A DNA stretch of 64,000 nt, from the NCBI RefSeq assembly GCF_900185725.1, contig NZ_FYAU01000015.1:1-64000 (forward strand), read 5' to 3'. The translations under genes were made by a program, and so were the position numbers. The notes below the pieces were generated by a model. The model saw nothing but the letters and a program-made list of their open reading frames with translations. It was not told where the DNA came from and did not search any database. The DNA is from Stappia sp. TSB10P1A (GTDB taxonomy: Bacteria > Pseudomonadota > Alphaproteobacteria > Rhizobiales > Stappiaceae). Below, piece by piece: positions 19,812 to 28,303 of the stretch. The stretch's first letter is position 1. Each line of letters opens with the position of its first letter.

Positions 19812-20621
19812 TCAGGACAGCCAGCGCTTGCGGCGCTTGTAGTGCTTGATGTCGCGATAGCTCCTGGTGCCCTCGCCGCCGCTGGCGCCGAGGTAGAATT
19901 CGCGCACGTCCTCGTCCTTCACCAGCCGCTCGGTCGGCCCGTCGAGCACGATCTTGCCGGTCTCCATGATGTAGCCGTAATGGGCGACGGCGAAGGCGAC
20001 GGCCGCGTTCTGCTCGACCAGGAGCATGGAGACGCCGAGATCGCGGTTGATCGAGGCGATGATGGTGAAGATCTCCTCGACCAGCACCGGCGAGAGGCCG
20101 AGCGAGGGCTCGTCCAAGAGGATCAGCGAGGGCTGGGCGATGAGCGCGCGCCCGATCGCCAGCATCTGCTGCTCTCCGCCGGACAGGTAGCCGGCACGGC
20201 CGTTGCGCCGCTCGAACAGGCGCGGGAAATACTGGTAGACGAGGTCGAAGGGCGTCGGCTTGAGCCCGCGCCCGGACAGGGCGAAGGTCGCCGCCGTCAG
20301 GTTCTCCTCGACCGTCAGGTCCTCGAAGATGCGGCGCCCCTCCATCACGTGGAAGAGGCCGCGCCGCACCAGGGCGTGGGGCGTCAGGCGGGAGATGTCG
20401 TTGCCGTCGAAGCGGATGGTTCCCGCCGTGACGGCGCCGTTCTCCAGCGTCAGGAGGTTCGACACTGCCTTCAGCGTCGTCGACTTGCCCGCGCCGTTGG
20501 AGCCGAGCAGGGTGACGATCTTGCCGCGCCCGACGCTCAGGGACAGGCCGCGGAGCACCTGTACCGTCTTGTTGTAGACGACCTCGATGTTGTTGATGTC
20601 GAGGAGGATGTCCGCGGCCAT
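19812..20621 (-). CDS. LivF-type ABC transporter ATP-binding protein
   Basis: A 269-residue ATPase of the hydrophobic amino acid transporter family. Walker A is GSNGAGKST, the signature is LSGGEQQM, Walker B is LILLDEPSLGL and the H-loop region is LLVEQNA, the Gln form typical of LivF. It has a short basic C-terminal tail (about 20 residues) beyond the usual end. It lies 5 bp from the substrate-binding-protein gene. In the same operon LivG, LivH, LivM and the binding protein complete one importer. Confidence 0.93.
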   Translation of the reverse strand: MAADILLDINNIEVVYNKTVQVLRGLSLSVGRGKIVTLLGSNGAGKSTTLKAVSNLLTLENGAVTAGTIRFDGNDISRLTPHALVRRGLFHVMEGRRIFEDLTVEENLTAATFALSGRGLKPTPFDLVYQYFPRLFERRNGRAGYLSGGEQQMLAIGRALIAQPSLILLDEPSLGLSPVLVEEIFTIIASINRDLGVSMLLVEQNAAVAFAVAHYGYIMETGKIVLDGPTERLVKDEDVREFYLGASGGEGTRSYRDIKHYKRRKRWLS

Positions 20622-20626
20622 CTCGC

Positions 20627-21796
20627 TTACTCCTGCACGCTGATCCAGTCGGACGCCGGCAGCATCTGCTGGGCGCTGGCGTCGTAGCGATAGATGCGGC
20701 CGACCGGGATCGAGTTGCCGGGGATCGAGATCGGCACGCCGATGATGCCGCCGGTGTCGAAGTTCTCGATCGAGTTGAGGGCCGCCTTCAGGTTGGGGGC
20801 GTTGAGTTCCTGGCCCGCCTCCAGCGTGCGCTTGGCCGCCTCGGTGAACAGCATGGCGGTGAGGAAGCCCTGCATGTAGGGCGTCGACTGGTACTCGGGG
20901 CGCATCTCGCGGATGCGGTCGAGCATCGGCGCGTTGTCTGCCTCGTCATAGTAGTAGCGATAGGGCATGACGCCCATGAAGCCGTCGGCGGCCTCGCCGA
21001 CCTTGCTCCAGATGCTGGCATCCATCGACCAGAAGGTGCCCATGAACTTGGTCTCGAGGCCAAGCTGCTTGGCCTGGGTCATGAACTCGGGCAGCGGCGC
21101 CAGCACGTAGCCGTGGAAGATGGTGTAGTCCGGCCGGGCGCGGCGCAGCTTCAGCACCTCGGTGGAGACGTCGACGGCGGTCGGCGGGGTGATGATCTCC
21201 TCGACCACTTCGAGGCCGAGTTCGCTGGCGCGCGCCTTGGTGGCGGCGATCGGATCGCGGCCGAACTCGGTGTCGGAATTGACCAGCACGATGCGGGCGC
21301 CCGGCTTCTCCTTGGCGATGTATTCCAGCAGGATGCCGGTCATCTCCGAATAGTCGGGGCCGGCCATGAACTGATACTGGAAGGCCTTGGGATCGTTCAG
21401 CTCGGTGGCGAAGGAGGCGCCGGCCATGATGGTCGTGCCCATCCGGTCGAGCTCGCCGTTGATGGTCTTGGCGAAGCCGGTGGAGTCGCCATAGTAGAGG
21501 TGGATCGTGTTCTGGCTCGTCAGCTTGTTGAAGGCGGCGACGGAGGCGTCGACCTTGTAGCCGGTATCCTCGTAGGCGAGGCGCAGCTTGCGCCCCTGGA
21601 GGCCGCCGGCCTCGTTGACGATCTTGATATAGTCCTGCATGCCGGCCTCGATGCCGACGCCGGCGAAGGCGAAGACGCCGGTGAGCGGGATCGAACCACC
21701 GATGACGATGTCGTCCGCGGCCGCAGCCGGCAGCGCGGTGGCGATGGCTGCCGATGCCGACAGGGCAAGCAGCGTTCTCCTGGTAAAGCTAAGCAT
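20627..21796 (-). CDS. ABC transporter substrate-binding protein (LivK-like, periplasmic)
   Basis: A 389-residue periplasmic type I binding protein. The N-terminus is a signal peptide with a twin arginine (TRRTLLALS) and cleavage near ALPAAAA-DD, so Tat export is possible. The mature start IVIGGSIPLTG is the usual Liv-family opening. I chose ATG 21796, 12 codons inside the open frame, for its GGAGG Shine-Dalgarno. In this operon, with a CoA ligase and beta-oxidation enzymes downstream, a carboxylic acid ligand is more likely than an amino acid (inference). Confidence 0.93.
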   Translation of the reverse strand: MLSFTRRTLLALSASAAIATALPAAAADDIVIGGSIPLTGVFAFAGVGIEAGMQDYIKIVNEAGGLQGRKLRLAYEDTGYKVDASVAAFNKLTSQNTIHLYYGDSTGFAKTINGELDRMGTTIMAGASFATELNDPKAFQYQFMAGPDYSEMTGILLEYIAKEKPGARIVLVNSDTEFGRDPIAATKARASELGLEVVEEIITPPTAVDVSTEVLKLRRARPDYTIFHGYVLAPLPEFMTQAKQLGLETKFMGTFWSMDASIWSKVGEAADGFMGVMPYRYYYDEADNAPMLDRIREMRPEYQSTPYMQGFLTAMLFTEAAKRTLEAGQELNAPNLKAALNSIENFDTGGIIGVPISIPGNSIPVGRIYRYDASAQQMLPASDWISVQE

Positions 21797-21832
21797 TGTT
21801 TCCTCCGGTTTTATCGCGTGACTTTTGGTCAT

Positions 21833-22876
21833 TCACTTCTTGAAGGGCCAGAGATGGAAGTAACGCCGGGTTCTCTGGACGATTTCGGCAAGTCCCTTCG
21901 GCTCGAAGATGAGAAAGCCGACGATCAGGAGGCCGAAAACGATGGTGCGGACGGGCGAGAGCATCGCCGCCGCGTTGGGAAGGACGGGGGTGAGCCAGTC
22001 GATGCCGAAGCGCAGCAGCTCCGGCACGAGGGTCATGAAGACGGCGCCGAGAATGGCGCCGAGGATCGTGCCCATGCCGCCGACGATGATCGCGGCGAGG
22101 AAGAAGATCGAATAGACGAAGGGGAAGCTCTCCGGCGTCACCACGCGGAAGAAATAGGCCCACATGCCGCCGGCGACGCCGGCATAGAAGGACGAGATGG
22201 CAAAGCTCGTCAGCTTGTAGCGCAGCAGCGAGATGCCCAGCACCTCGGCCGAGATGTCGCGGTCGCGGATGGCGATGAAGGCCCGTCCGACGCGGGTGCG
22301 GAAGAGGTTCGCCGCGCCCAGCACCATCAGCGCGGTGATCGGCACGAAGACGAAATAGAGCTGCTTGTAGTCGGTGAGCGGCGTGCCGAGGAAGGTCGCC
22401 GGCGTCAGCGTCAGGCCGCTGTTGCCGTTGGTCACGCTCTGCCAGTTGACGAAGACGAAATGCAGGATGATGGAGGCGGCGATGGTGGCGATGGCGAGAT
22501 AGAGGCCCTTGACCCTGAGGCTCGGCAGGCCGACCAGCAGGCCGACGGCGGCGGCAACGATGCCGCCGGCCACGATGTTGAGCAGGAAGGGCGTGCCGAG
22601 GCGGAGCTGCATCCAGCCCACCGTATAGGCGCCGACCGCCATGAACGCCGCCTGGCCGAGGCTGACGAGGCCGGTATAGCCGGTCAGGATGTTGAGGCCG
22701 GTGGCGCTCGCCACGTTGATGGCGACAAGGCAGGCGAGATAGAGCCAATAGTTGTCGAGCATGAACGGGGCGATGCAAAGACCGAGGGCGAAGAGCCCCA
22801 TCCACAGGCGCTGCGGCCGGGTGGTCAGCAGCGCCTCGTCGGCCTGGTAGCTGTGCTTGGCGGTTCCGATCTTCAT
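21833..22876 (-). CDS. LivM-type ABC transporter permease
   Basis: A 347-residue inner-membrane permease with about 9-10 hydrophobic segments. Family marks are GLNILTGYTGLVSLGQAAF near residue 60, the EAA-like cytoplasmic loop RVGRAFIAIRDRDISAEVLG near 220, and the late GGMGTILGAILGA. It pairs with the LivH-type permease to form the membrane channel. Its ATG lies one base before the stop of livH, so translation is coupled. Confidence 0.94.
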   Translation of the reverse strand: MKIGTAKHSYQADEALLTTRPQRLWMGLFALGLCIAPFMLDNYWLYLACLVAINVASATGLNILTGYTGLVSLGQAAFMAVGAYTVGWMQLRLGTPFLLNIVAGGIVAAAVGLLVGLPSLRVKGLYLAIATIAASIILHFVFVNWQSVTNGNSGLTLTPATFLGTPLTDYKQLYFVFVPITALMVLGAANLFRTRVGRAFIAIRDRDISAEVLGISLLRYKLTSFAISSFYAGVAGGMWAYFFRVVTPESFPFVYSIFFLAAIIVGGMGTILGAILGAVFMTLVPELLRFGIDWLTPVLPNAAAMLSPVRTIVFGLLIVGFLIFEPKGLAEIVQRTRRYFHLWPFKK

Positions 22877-22877
22877 G

Positions 22878-23759
22878 TCAGAGACGCTCGATTTCTGTCG
22901 TGCCGAACAGTCCGTAGGGACGGATCATCAAGGCGACGAGGAGGAGGCCGAAGGTGGTGACGAGCTTGAATTCGCCGCCGAGATAGGTGCCGGCCCAGGC
23001 CTCGATGAGGCCGATCACGAGGCCACCGACGAGGGCTCCGGCGACGGAGTCGAGCCCACCGACAATGACCACGACCAGAGCGGAGAGGCCGAACACGCCC
23101 ATGGCTGGCGAGATGCCGCCGATGGAGCCGAGCAGCACGCCGGCGCCGGCAGCGGTGCCGCAGCCGATCACCCAGGCGAGCGAGAAGACACCAGGCACGT
23201 TGATCCCGCAGGAATAGGCCGCGGCCTGGTCGGTCGCCGTCGCCCGCAGCGCGACACCGCCGCGCCAGTAGCGGAAGAGGACGAGGAAGACCGCGATGAC
23301 CACGGCGGCAACCGCGAAGGCGATGGCGATCTTGCGCGAGACATAGGCTTCGCCGATGAAGATCGGGGTGTTGCCCATGAAGGCGGGCAGGGCGCGCGGG
23401 TCGGTACCCCAGATCAGTTCGACGAGGCCGACCAGGATCGAGCCGAGGCCGATGGTCACCATGAAGACGGCAATCGGGCTCTCGCCGAGCATCGGGCGGA
23501 TCAACCCGCGCTCGACCACTGCGCCGACGAGGCCGCCGCCGGCGATGGCGAGCGGGATCGCCGCCCAGGCCGGCAGGCCGAACCCGGCGGCGAAGGCGAA
23601 GAACAGGTAGCCGCCGAGCATCAGCATTTCGCCGACGGCGAGGTTGATGACGCGGGTCGCCTTGTAGATCAGCACGAAGGCGAGGGCCGTCAGCGACAGC
23701 AGCGCCCCCGAACCGAGGCCGGCCAGCGTCACCTCGAAGAAGAACAGAAGGTCGCTCAT
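22878..23759 (-). CDS. LivH-type ABC transporter permease
   Basis: A 293-residue inner-membrane permease with about 8 hydrophobic segments. It begins with the typical SGALLSLTALAFVLIYKATR and INLAVGEMLML, has the EAA-like loop GVALRATATDQAAAYSCGIN, and ends RPYGLFG. I chose ATG 23759, inside a longer open frame that overlaps livG; the 4-base overlap with the livG end supports this start. It is the channel partner of the LivM-type protein. Confidence 0.94.
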   Translation of the reverse strand: MSDLLFFFEVTLAGLGSGALLSLTALAFVLIYKATRVINLAVGEMLMLGGYLFFAFAAGFGLPAWAAIPLAIAGGGLVGAVVERGLIRPMLGESPIAVFMVTIGLGSILVGLVELIWGTDPRALPAFMGNTPIFIGEAYVSRKIAIAFAVAAVVIAVFLVLFRYWRGGVALRATATDQAAAYSCGINVPGVFSLAWVIGCGTAAGAGVLLGSIGGISPAMGVFGLSALVVVIVGGLDSVAGALVGGLVIGLIEAWAGTYLGGEFKLVTTFGLLLVALMIRPYGLFGTTEIERL

Positions 23760-24652
23760 GCCACGTCCTCGCGCCTGTCGTCCGTGGGCGCACCGGAATT
23801 GCCGGTGGTTCCCGTTTCGCCCTTGAGCCGGGCCATCAGCGCCGCCGGGTCGCCGCTGCCGAGATAGGCCTCGGTGACATGCGGGTCGGCCTGCACCTCG
23901 TGCGGCAGGCCGCGAGCGATGACCTCGCCGAAATTCAGCACGACGACATGGTCGGAGATGTCCATCACCATGCCCATGTCGTGCTCGACCATCAGGATGG
24001 TGGTGCCCCATTCCTCTTTCACGTCGAGGATGAAGCGGGCCATATCCTCGGTCTCTTCGCGGTTCATGCCCGCGACCGGCTCGTCGAGCAGGAGGATGCG
24101 GGGGCGCATGGCGAGGGCGCGGGCGAGCTCGACCCGCTTCTGCAAGCCGTAGGAGAGCGCGGCGACCGGCATGTTGCGGATGTGGTCGATCTCGAGGAAA
24201 TCGATGATGCGACGCTCGACCTCGGCGCGCAGTTCCATCTCCTCGCGCTGGGCCGGCCCCCAATAGGCGAGGGCCTGCAGCAGGCCGGTCTTCATATGGG
24301 CGTGGCGGCCGAGCTTGATGTTGTCGAGCACGGTCATGCCGCGGAAGAGCGCGATGTTCTGGAACGTGCGGGCGAAGCCGAGGGCGGCGCGTTCGGGCGG
24401 ATGCATCCGAGTCACGTCGCGTCCATCGAAGCGGACGCTGCCTTTCTGCGGCTTGTAGAAGCCGGAGATGCAGTTGAACATGGAGGTCTTGCCGGCGCCG
24501 TTCGGGCCGATCAGCGCGGTGATCGAGCCGGGCTCGGCCGAGAAGGACACGCCGCGCAGCGCCTTGAGGCCGCCGAAGGACAGCGACAGGTCTTCCACCT
24601 CCAGACGGGCGGCGCCGGTCGCGCCACTGTCGAGCGCGCCCGTCATCGGCAT
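23756..24652 (-). CDS. LivG-type ABC transporter ATP-binding protein
   Basis: A 298-residue ATPase. Walker A is GPNGAGKTS, with the LivG-typical FNCISGFYKPQ just after it, signature LSYGLQKRVELARAL (Y for the second signature residue G, common in LivG), Walker B ILLLDEPVAGM and H-loop VEHDMGMV. The C-terminal tail of about 30 residues after the ATPase core is Gly/Thr/Asp rich. It is the first structural gene of the operon after gntR, from which 193 bp separate it. Confidence 0.94.
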   Translation of the reverse strand: MPMTGALDSGATGAARLEVEDLSLSFGGLKALRGVSFSAEPGSITALIGPNGAGKTSMFNCISGFYKPQKGSVRFDGRDVTRMHPPERAALGFARTFQNIALFRGMTVLDNIKLGRHAHMKTGLLQALAYWGPAQREEMELRAEVERRIIDFLEIDHIRNMPVAALSYGLQKRVELARALAMRPRILLLDEPVAGMNREETEDMARFILDVKEEWGTTILMVEHDMGMVMDISDHVVVLNFGEVIARGLPHEVQADPHVTEAYLGSGDPAALMARLKGETGTTGNSGAPTDDRREDVA

Positions 24653-24845
24653 ACCGTCCGGGCGCTCGTGGGGACACTCCGCCCACGTGCCAACGTGATG
24701 GGGCCGGCCGATTGCGGCCGGTCGTGCAGGACGTTCGACATGTTCCTCCCCGATGTCTTCCTTGCCGGTGCGTCGCCTGCCGGTCTTTTACGGGTTTCTT
24801 TTCTCGATCTTCCGCGCCGCCCCCTCCAGGGCCGCCCGCCTTACC

Positions 24846-25622
24846 TCATGCGTATTGCCGGACGCTCGACAGCCTCTCGAAGATGCTCTCCACCGGCTCG
24901 TCGATATCTCGGCCCGCGCGTTCGAAACCGCGCTTCCAGTCGACCACGTGCCGCCGCATCCAAAGGCGCGCTTCCTCCTTGTCGCGCGCGGCAACGGCAT
25001 CGATCAGTCGGCGATGGGCGGCGACCATGCGGCCGGCGCCCTGCGGCACCCGGCGGCAGATCAGCTCGGATGTGGGAAAGAACAGGAGCGCTGCCGGCTC
25101 ACGCGCCAGTTCCAGCACCCGGTTGCGCGAGGCCTTGGCCAGCAGCGCATGAAACTCCGTGTCGAGGCCGGCAAGGCGGACGGGATCGCCCAGCGCCGCC
25201 TCGGCCAGCGCCTGGTTCTCCTCCAGCGCGGCAAGGTCTTGCTCCGAAGCCTCGTCGACGGCGGCGTCGATGACGCCGAGTTCCAGGATCACGGCCGCCT
25301 CGAACAGCTCACGGAACGTGACCTGATGCAGCACCAGCGCCCGGCTCATGCGATCCGACAGCTTGCGATAGTGGGGAAGGCAGACATAGAGCTTGCGGCC
25401 GGCCTCGCGCTGGACCAGTCCCGCCTGCTCCAAGAGGCGGATGCCCTCGCGGACCGTCGAGCGGTTGACGCCGAACTGGCGCACCAGCACCGCCTCGGTG
25501 CCGATCTCGTCGCCCGGACGCAGCCTGCCGGCCATGATCTCGCGCTCGATCGCCTCCGCGACCATCTGGTAGGCGGACGGCACCTTGATCTTCTCGAAGC
25601 GCCCTGGCTCCGCCAACGACAT
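24846..25622 (-). CDS. GntR-family regulator with FCD domain
   Basis: A 258-residue FadR-subfamily regulator. The winged HTH covers residues 12-75 (TEAVLVRQFGVNRSTVREG is the recognition segment), and the all-helical FCD effector domain runs from 90 to 235 with the metal-binding D-x-E-FH and later His residues. I chose ATG 25622, with a strong GGGAGGAG 9 bases upstream. It heads the operon of the Liv importer and acyl-CoA genes on the same strand. Two TTTGTC-N-GACAAA operators in its leader suggest autoregulation and control of the operon. Confidence 0.92.
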   Translation of the reverse strand: MSLAEPGRFEKIKVPSAYQMVAEAIEREIMAGRLRPGDEIGTEAVLVRQFGVNRSTVREGIRLLEQAGLVQREAGRKLYVCLPHYRKLSDRMSRALVLHQVTFRELFEAAVILELGVIDAAVDEASEQDLAALEENQALAEAALGDPVRLAGLDTEFHALLAKASRNRVLELAREPAALLFFPTSELICRRVPQGAGRMVAAHRRLIDAVAARDKEEARLWMRRHVVDWKRGFERAGRDIDEPVESIFERLSSVRQYA

Positions 25623-25688
25623 TCTGAACGTCTCCTCCCGAACGCTCCGGCATCGCACGTCTTGATGGCGCGTATTGTCGGTTCGTCC

Positions 25689-25703
25689 CTTTGTCCGACA
25701 AAG
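25689..25703. promoter_or_regulatory. GntR/FCD operator, proximal
   Basis: CTTTGTCCGACAAAG is a perfect inverted repeat around one base, 66 bp upstream of the gntR ATG. The TTGTC-N-GACAA form is typical for FadR-subfamily regulators. Confidence 0.75.
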
Positions 25704-25808
25704 CTTGGCATGAGCCTGAACCGGCCGTCAAGTGGAGATTTCCGAGCATCAACTCGAGAAAATGTCCGGCGAGAGGGCCCGTCCGTTCGAAATTCTGGCC
25801 TTTGCCGG

Positions 25809-25821
25809 TTTGTCGGACAAA
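25809..25821. promoter_or_regulatory. GntR/FCD operator, distal
   Basis: TTTGTCGGACAAA, a perfect inverted repeat and the same motif as at 25689, with 120 bp between starts. Two such sites could allow looping across the gntR promoter. Confidence 0.75.
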
Positions 25822-26076
25822 TGGGCCCGGGAGGCGGCGGGGGGCTTCTGTCAGCGACTTGCCAAGGTGTGGCCACAACGCGCCGGGACGGGCGCCAAAG
25901 GGAGGGGCTGCTCCTGCTGGCCCAGGCGGCGCCTGCCCGCTCCTGCCATGCCTGCTCCTGACATGCCCGCTCCTGTCGTTTCGCCCCTCCCGGACCGTCG
26001 GCCGACGAGGTGTCCGGCGATCGGCAGTCTCCCGCCCCTGCTGCCTCTGGTTGATTTGCGGGCGCCTGCACAAAGA

Positions 26077-26091
26077 TTTTGCAGTGCAAAA
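26077..26091. promoter_or_regulatory. Palindrome 1 upstream of the methyltransferase operon
   Basis: TTTTGCAGTGCAAAA, a perfect 7-1-7 inverted repeat. Its centre lies 19 bp from the centre of palindrome 2. Confidence 0.6.
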
Positions 26092-26095
26092 AATG

Positions 26096-26110
26096 ATTGC
26101 ATATTGCAAT
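26096..26110. promoter_or_regulatory. Palindrome 2, likely MarR operator
   Basis: ATTGCATATTGCAAT, a perfect 6-3-6 inverted repeat followed by CAAGCAAATA. Almost the same motif, including CAAGCAAATA, overlaps the marR start codon at 33211-33231. This suggests that the MarR protein binds both places. Confidence 0.65.
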
Positions 26111-26381
26111 TGACAAGCAAATAAAACGCTAGATATCGTCGTGACACTGCAAGGGGGAACTCGCCGGAAACGGCCATTCCCCTCGGCGTAAGTGTCCATG
26201 ACAGAAGTGTCGGTACTTGCCGGCTCCTCACCGCGGGAACCTGGCGCAGGCCGGGTTCGGGTGAGGCGGGGCGGGGGCGCCGGGCACAGAGGCGAGGGCT
26301 CGACACAACAGGGCCGTCAAAAGAAGTCGGGGAGGAAAGCGTCCGGATCGGATCCATCGAAAGCCACAGGGAGCTTGCACC

Positions 26382-27170
26382 ATGTATGCCGATGCCAAGT
26401 CCGTGGAATTTGTCGGAAAGCGCTCCGCAGACTATCGCGATGCACTGTCGCTCTACGCGGATGCCTGGTTGCCGGATATCGCCTGCATGAAGCGATTCCT
26501 GGCGCCCGCCCCCGGAGAACACATTCTCGAAGTCGGTGCCGGAAACGGCTATTTCAGCCGGGCGATCGCTGCTGCCATCGGTCCGAGCGGCCTGCTCGTC
26601 GCCAGCGACCCGTCGGTGGAGCAACTGGCCAATCTGGGGGCGGAAGCGCCCTTCGGCAACATTGTCGTCGTGCCTGCCTCGGCGGACACGCTGGATGTCG
26701 GCCATGACGGGTTCGACGCGGTCTGGAGCCGGGGCGCCATTCATCACGTTGCCGACAAGACCTCCGCCTTCCGGCGCTTCAACGAGGTCGCGCGTCCGGG
26801 AGGGCGGCTCGTCATCGCCGACATTTTCGCCGGGACGCCGCTCGCCCGCTATTTCGATGCCTTCATCGCGCGGAGCTGTTCGACCGGCCACGAGGTCGCC
26901 TTCCTGTCGCGGGAGTTCGCCGAAAGCCTGTGCGAGCTGACCGGCTGGGCGCCGCCGGTGTTTCACGAGGTGGTCACCCCTTGGGAATTCGCTCGCAAGG
27001 AGGAGATCGGCCACTTCCTGCATCTGCTGTTTTCCGCCAAGCCCGGCTACTCGCCGCAGGATTGCCTGGCGGCGGCGGATCACTTCCTGAGCGTCACCGA
27101 GACCGGATCCGGCTGGGCGCTGATGTGGCCGATGACGGTCATGACCAGCACGCGCCCGGCCCATGGCTAG
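26382..27170 (+). CDS. Class I SAM-dependent methyltransferase
   Basis: A 262-residue methyltransferase with a UbiE/Methyltransf_11-type core. SAM motif I is ILEVGAGNGYFSR (residues 48-60), the acidic residue ending strand 2 is in VASDPS, and motif IV/post-I is FDAVWSRGAIHHV. The acceptor is unknown. A GGGAG Shine-Dalgarno precedes the ATG. It is the first gene after the double palindrome and lies directly before a prephenate-dehydratase-like gene, so a small aromatic or keto-acid substrate is plausible but unproven. Confidence 0.88.
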   Translation: MYADAKSVEFVGKRSADYRDALSLYADAWLPDIACMKRFLAPAPGEHILEVGAGNGYFSRAIAAAIGPSGLLVASDPSVEQLANLGAEAPFGNIVVVPASADTLDVGHDGFDAVWSRGAIHHVADKTSAFRRFNEVARPGGRLVIADIFAGTPLARYFDAFIARSCSTGHEVAFLSREFAESLCELTGWAPPVFHEVVTPWEFARKEEIGHFLHLLFSAKPGYSPQDCLAAADHFLSVTETGSGWALMWPMTVMTSTRPAHG

Positions 27171-27183
27171 AGCGGAGGGCGCC

Positions 27184-28236
27184 ATGATCAGGTCGGGTCA
27201 GGTGGCCCCGTCCGGCGCCGGCGAGCGCCGCAGCGGGCCGGGACATCGGCGGCTTGCCCAGCCGCCACGGCTGCGCGTGCTGGGGCGCGGCGGCGGTCAG
27301 GCGCGCCTCACGGGCACTGCGGGCCGGACAGGCGAGGCGGCCCGCCTCGGCGAGGGTGGCTTCGCGCCGGCGAAGGTCGTCTATCACGGCTCGGCAGGGG
27401 CCTTCGCCCATATCGCCTGCCGCTCGGCCTTTCCCGAGGCGGAGGCGGTCGGACGGACCAGTCTCATGGGGGTGATCGAGGCGGTGCGCAGCGGTGCTGC
27501 GGAAGCGGCGGTGCTGCCTTGCGAGAACGTGCTGGTCGGCCGGGTGCCGGACATCCATCTGCTGCTGCCCGAAAGCGGGCTGGCGATCGTCGGGGAGATC
27601 TTCGAGCGGATCGAGCATCATCTGGTCGCGCCGCCCGGCTGGCGTCTCGATCTCATCCGGCGGGTGCATTCGCACCCCGTGGCCCTGATGCAGGTGCGCC
27701 GGTTTCTGGCGACCCACGGGATTGCCGGCGTGGAGGCGCCGAACACGGCGATGGCGGCGGCACTGGTGCGGGAGCGGGCCGACCCGTCGGAAGCGGCGGT
27801 GGCCTCGGAACTGGCGGCGGAGGTCCACGGACTGACGATCCTCAAGCGCAACATCGAGGACGACCCGGCCAATCGGACACGCTTCTACGTGCTCGCCGCC
27901 CGGCCCGTCATGCCGGCGGCGGACGTGCCGGAGCCGATCACCAGCCTGCTGTTCGAGCTGCGCAACGAACCGGGGGCGCTGTTTCGCGCGATGGCCGGTT
28001 TCGCCGGGGAGGGGGTCAACCTGACCAAGCTCGAGAGCTACCTCGTCGGAGGGCAGTTCGTCGCCACGCGCTTCTTCTGCGAGTTCCAGGGGCATCCCGA
28101 GCAGCCGGCCGTGCGCCGGGCGATCGAGGTGCTTCGGCGCAACACGACCCGCCACGCGGTGCTCGGCGTGTTCGCCATGCATGCCCAGGGTGCAGGCCTG
28201 CGGATCGCGGCGGCGGAACACGCGCCGGACAGTTGA
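27184..28236 (+). CDS. Prephenate dehydratase-like protein with ACT domain
   Basis: A 350-residue protein. Residues 1-63 are a Gly/Arg-rich extension without a family match. Residues 64-240 are a prephenate dehydratase domain keeping the catalytic Thr232-Arg233-Phe234 (canonical TRF), but the usual P-x-ENS-x-x-G is PCENVLVG, with Val for Ser. Residues 250-335 are an ACT domain in which the GAL motif is kept and the phenylalanine-binding ESRP reads ESYL. I chose ATG 27184, with GGAGG 5 bases upstream; an ATG 7 codons earlier overlaps the methyltransferase. Ordinary phenylalanine synthesis would need no such operon, so a specialised phenylpyruvate-forming or related role is possible. Confidence 0.85.
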   Translation: MIRSGQVAPSGAGERRSGPGHRRLAQPPRLRVLGRGGGQARLTGTAGRTGEAARLGEGGFAPAKVVYHGSAGAFAHIACRSAFPEAEAVGRTSLMGVIEAVRSGAAEAAVLPCENVLVGRVPDIHLLLPESGLAIVGEIFERIEHHLVAPPGWRLDLIRRVHSHPVALMQVRRFLATHGIAGVEAPNTAMAAALVRERADPSEAAVASELAAEVHGLTILKRNIEDDPANRTRFYVLAARPVMPAADVPEPITSLLFELRNEPGALFRAMAGFAGEGVNLTKLESYLVGGQFVATRFFCEFQGHPEQPAVRRAIEVLRRNTTRHAVLGVFAMHAQGAGLRIAAAEHAPDS

Positions 28237-28303
28237 AAAGGCATTTGAAAACAAGGGCGATCGATCCAGGCGTCGCGATGCCTGGTCGTCCGGGGAGGGT
28301 GGT

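Larger units (their letters stand above)
25623..26381. other. Long divergent control region between gntR and the methyltransferase gene
   Basis: About 760 bp with no convincing gene. The gntR side has two FCD-type operators (25689-25703, 25809-25821). The methyltransferase side has an AT-rich island with two adjacent palindromes (26077-26091, 26096-26110). Between them is GC-rich sequence with a short GCTCCTG-type direct repeat at about 25942-25976 and no recognised function. Confidence 0.7.

Noticed and set aside
18091-22960. Long plus-strand frames opposite the acyl-CoA ligase and the Liv genes
   Set aside because: Shadows of conserved genes with clear motifs on the other strand.
24704-24721. 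CCGGCCG-ATTG-CGGCCGG hairpin between gntR and livG
   Set aside because: No T-run and no other sign of a terminator or attenuator; such stems are frequent by chance at this GC content.
26192-26707. 171-codon frame overlapping the methyltransferase gene
   Set aside because: Overlaps the first 326 bases of a gene with clear SAM motifs in another frame; composition is shadow-like.
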